This document shows, one piece after another, positions 63,867-64,000 of a DNA stretch of 64,000 bases. The position numbers and the translations under genes were made by a program. Within the stretch, counting starts at the first letter, position 1. Every line of letters begins with the position of its first letter. Source of the DNA: Cytobacillus sp. FSL H8-0458 (GTDB lineage: Bacteria; Bacillota; Bacilli; Bacillales; Cytobacillaceae); contig NZ_JBBOBR010000001.1 in the NCBI RefSeq assembly GCF_038002165.1, positions 1,860,001-1,924,000 of the forward strand, in the 5' to 3' direction. The notes beneath the pieces are model-generated. The model was not told the origin of the DNA. It did no database searches and worked only from the letters and a program-made list of their open reading frames with translations.

Positions 63867-64000
63867 TCATTTCTTTAAGTAATTTTCTGCCAGTATTCTT
63901 TTTACTTCGTTATAGGATAATCCGGACTGGCTATTCAGCCTTTTTACGTCATCAATATCAGTTCCTGCGATCGTAAGGTTTTTTTTCTTCTGTTGGCGGA
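63867..64000 (-). CDS. C-terminal part of a small basic protein, cut by the window edge
   Basis: An open frame of 43 codons runs in from the right edge and ends at TGA (63867-63869). The visible end is basic with a helical part (TDIDDVKRLNSQSGLSYNEV, then KRILAENYLKK). No start codon lies inside the window. The NSQSG-type composition recalls small spore proteins, but this cannot be settled from the fragment. Confidence 0.5.
   Translation of the reverse strand, partial: RQQKKKNLTIAGTDIDDVKRLNSQSGLSYNEVKRILAENYLKK

Overview
The window reads as chromosomal DNA of an endospore-forming, low-GC Gram-positive of the family Bacillaceae. The basis is spore-associated small proteins (SspH-type, YjcZ-type, YuzL-type, an Sda-like checkpoint protein, a YhcN/YlaJ lipoprotein), Bacillus-type regulatory sites (S-box, cre, FNR boxes), strong AGGAGG ribosome sites and close relatives of many B. 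subtilis genes. A Cytobacillus/Mesobacillus-like genome is a reasonable guess but the sequence alone does not settle it. No rRNA, tRNA, prophage, transposase or CRISPR array was seen.

Layout: 1-8.6 kb holds unlinked genes (a cut-off beta-propeller protein, DUF3231, a lipoprotein, an FNR-controlled truncated globin, an aldo/keto reductase, a tandem AbrB-type protein, small membrane and secreted proteins, a HAD phosphatase). 8.6-16.5 kb is a minus-strand methionine operon (metI-metC-yitJ-metH) behind a SAM-I riboswitch. 16.6-21.6 kb carries sspH and odhAB (2-oxoglutarate dehydrogenase E1/E2) with a promoter overlapped by a cre-like site. 21.7-31.9 kb mixes small genes (including an unannotated Sda-like gene), an acyl-CoA synthetase, VOC proteins, a YkqA-like cyclotransferase, and a second-type YidC (yqjG) preceded by what looks like a MifM-type nascent-chain sensor gene with no usual start codon. 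32.3-34.6 kb is an NAD salvage pair (pncB-nadE). 35.8-36.4 kb is an eleven-unit 52-bp tandem hairpin array. 36.5-39.6 kb is pflB-pflA with an FNR box at -41.5. 41.2-48.3 kb is an AraC-type pseudo-response regulator followed by a histidine-degradation cluster (hutU-hutI-hutG and a YjiH membrane protein) that lacks hutH. 48.4-64 kb holds a DHH nuclease, a DD-carboxypeptidase, ABC-F protein, a MaoC-MaoC-penicillin acylase group, an SCO copper protein, an aldehyde dehydrogenase and a nucleoside transporter (both with cre-like sites), several spore-type miniproteins, a sulfite-oxidase-like enzyme and a DUF2071 protein.

The intergenic DNA is unusually rich. Three copies of a modular, strongly structured 156-331 bp repeat are present; two of them start exactly at a gene's stop codon. 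A ~58 bp hairpin repeat occurs twice and a 151 bp element once. Five copies of a 9-bp motif on an exact 21-bp period stand in front of a terminator between hutU and hutI. The best candidates for undescribed or little-described systems are the mifM-like leader, the hutU-hutI iteron/terminator, the 52-bp hairpin array, and the modular repeat family.
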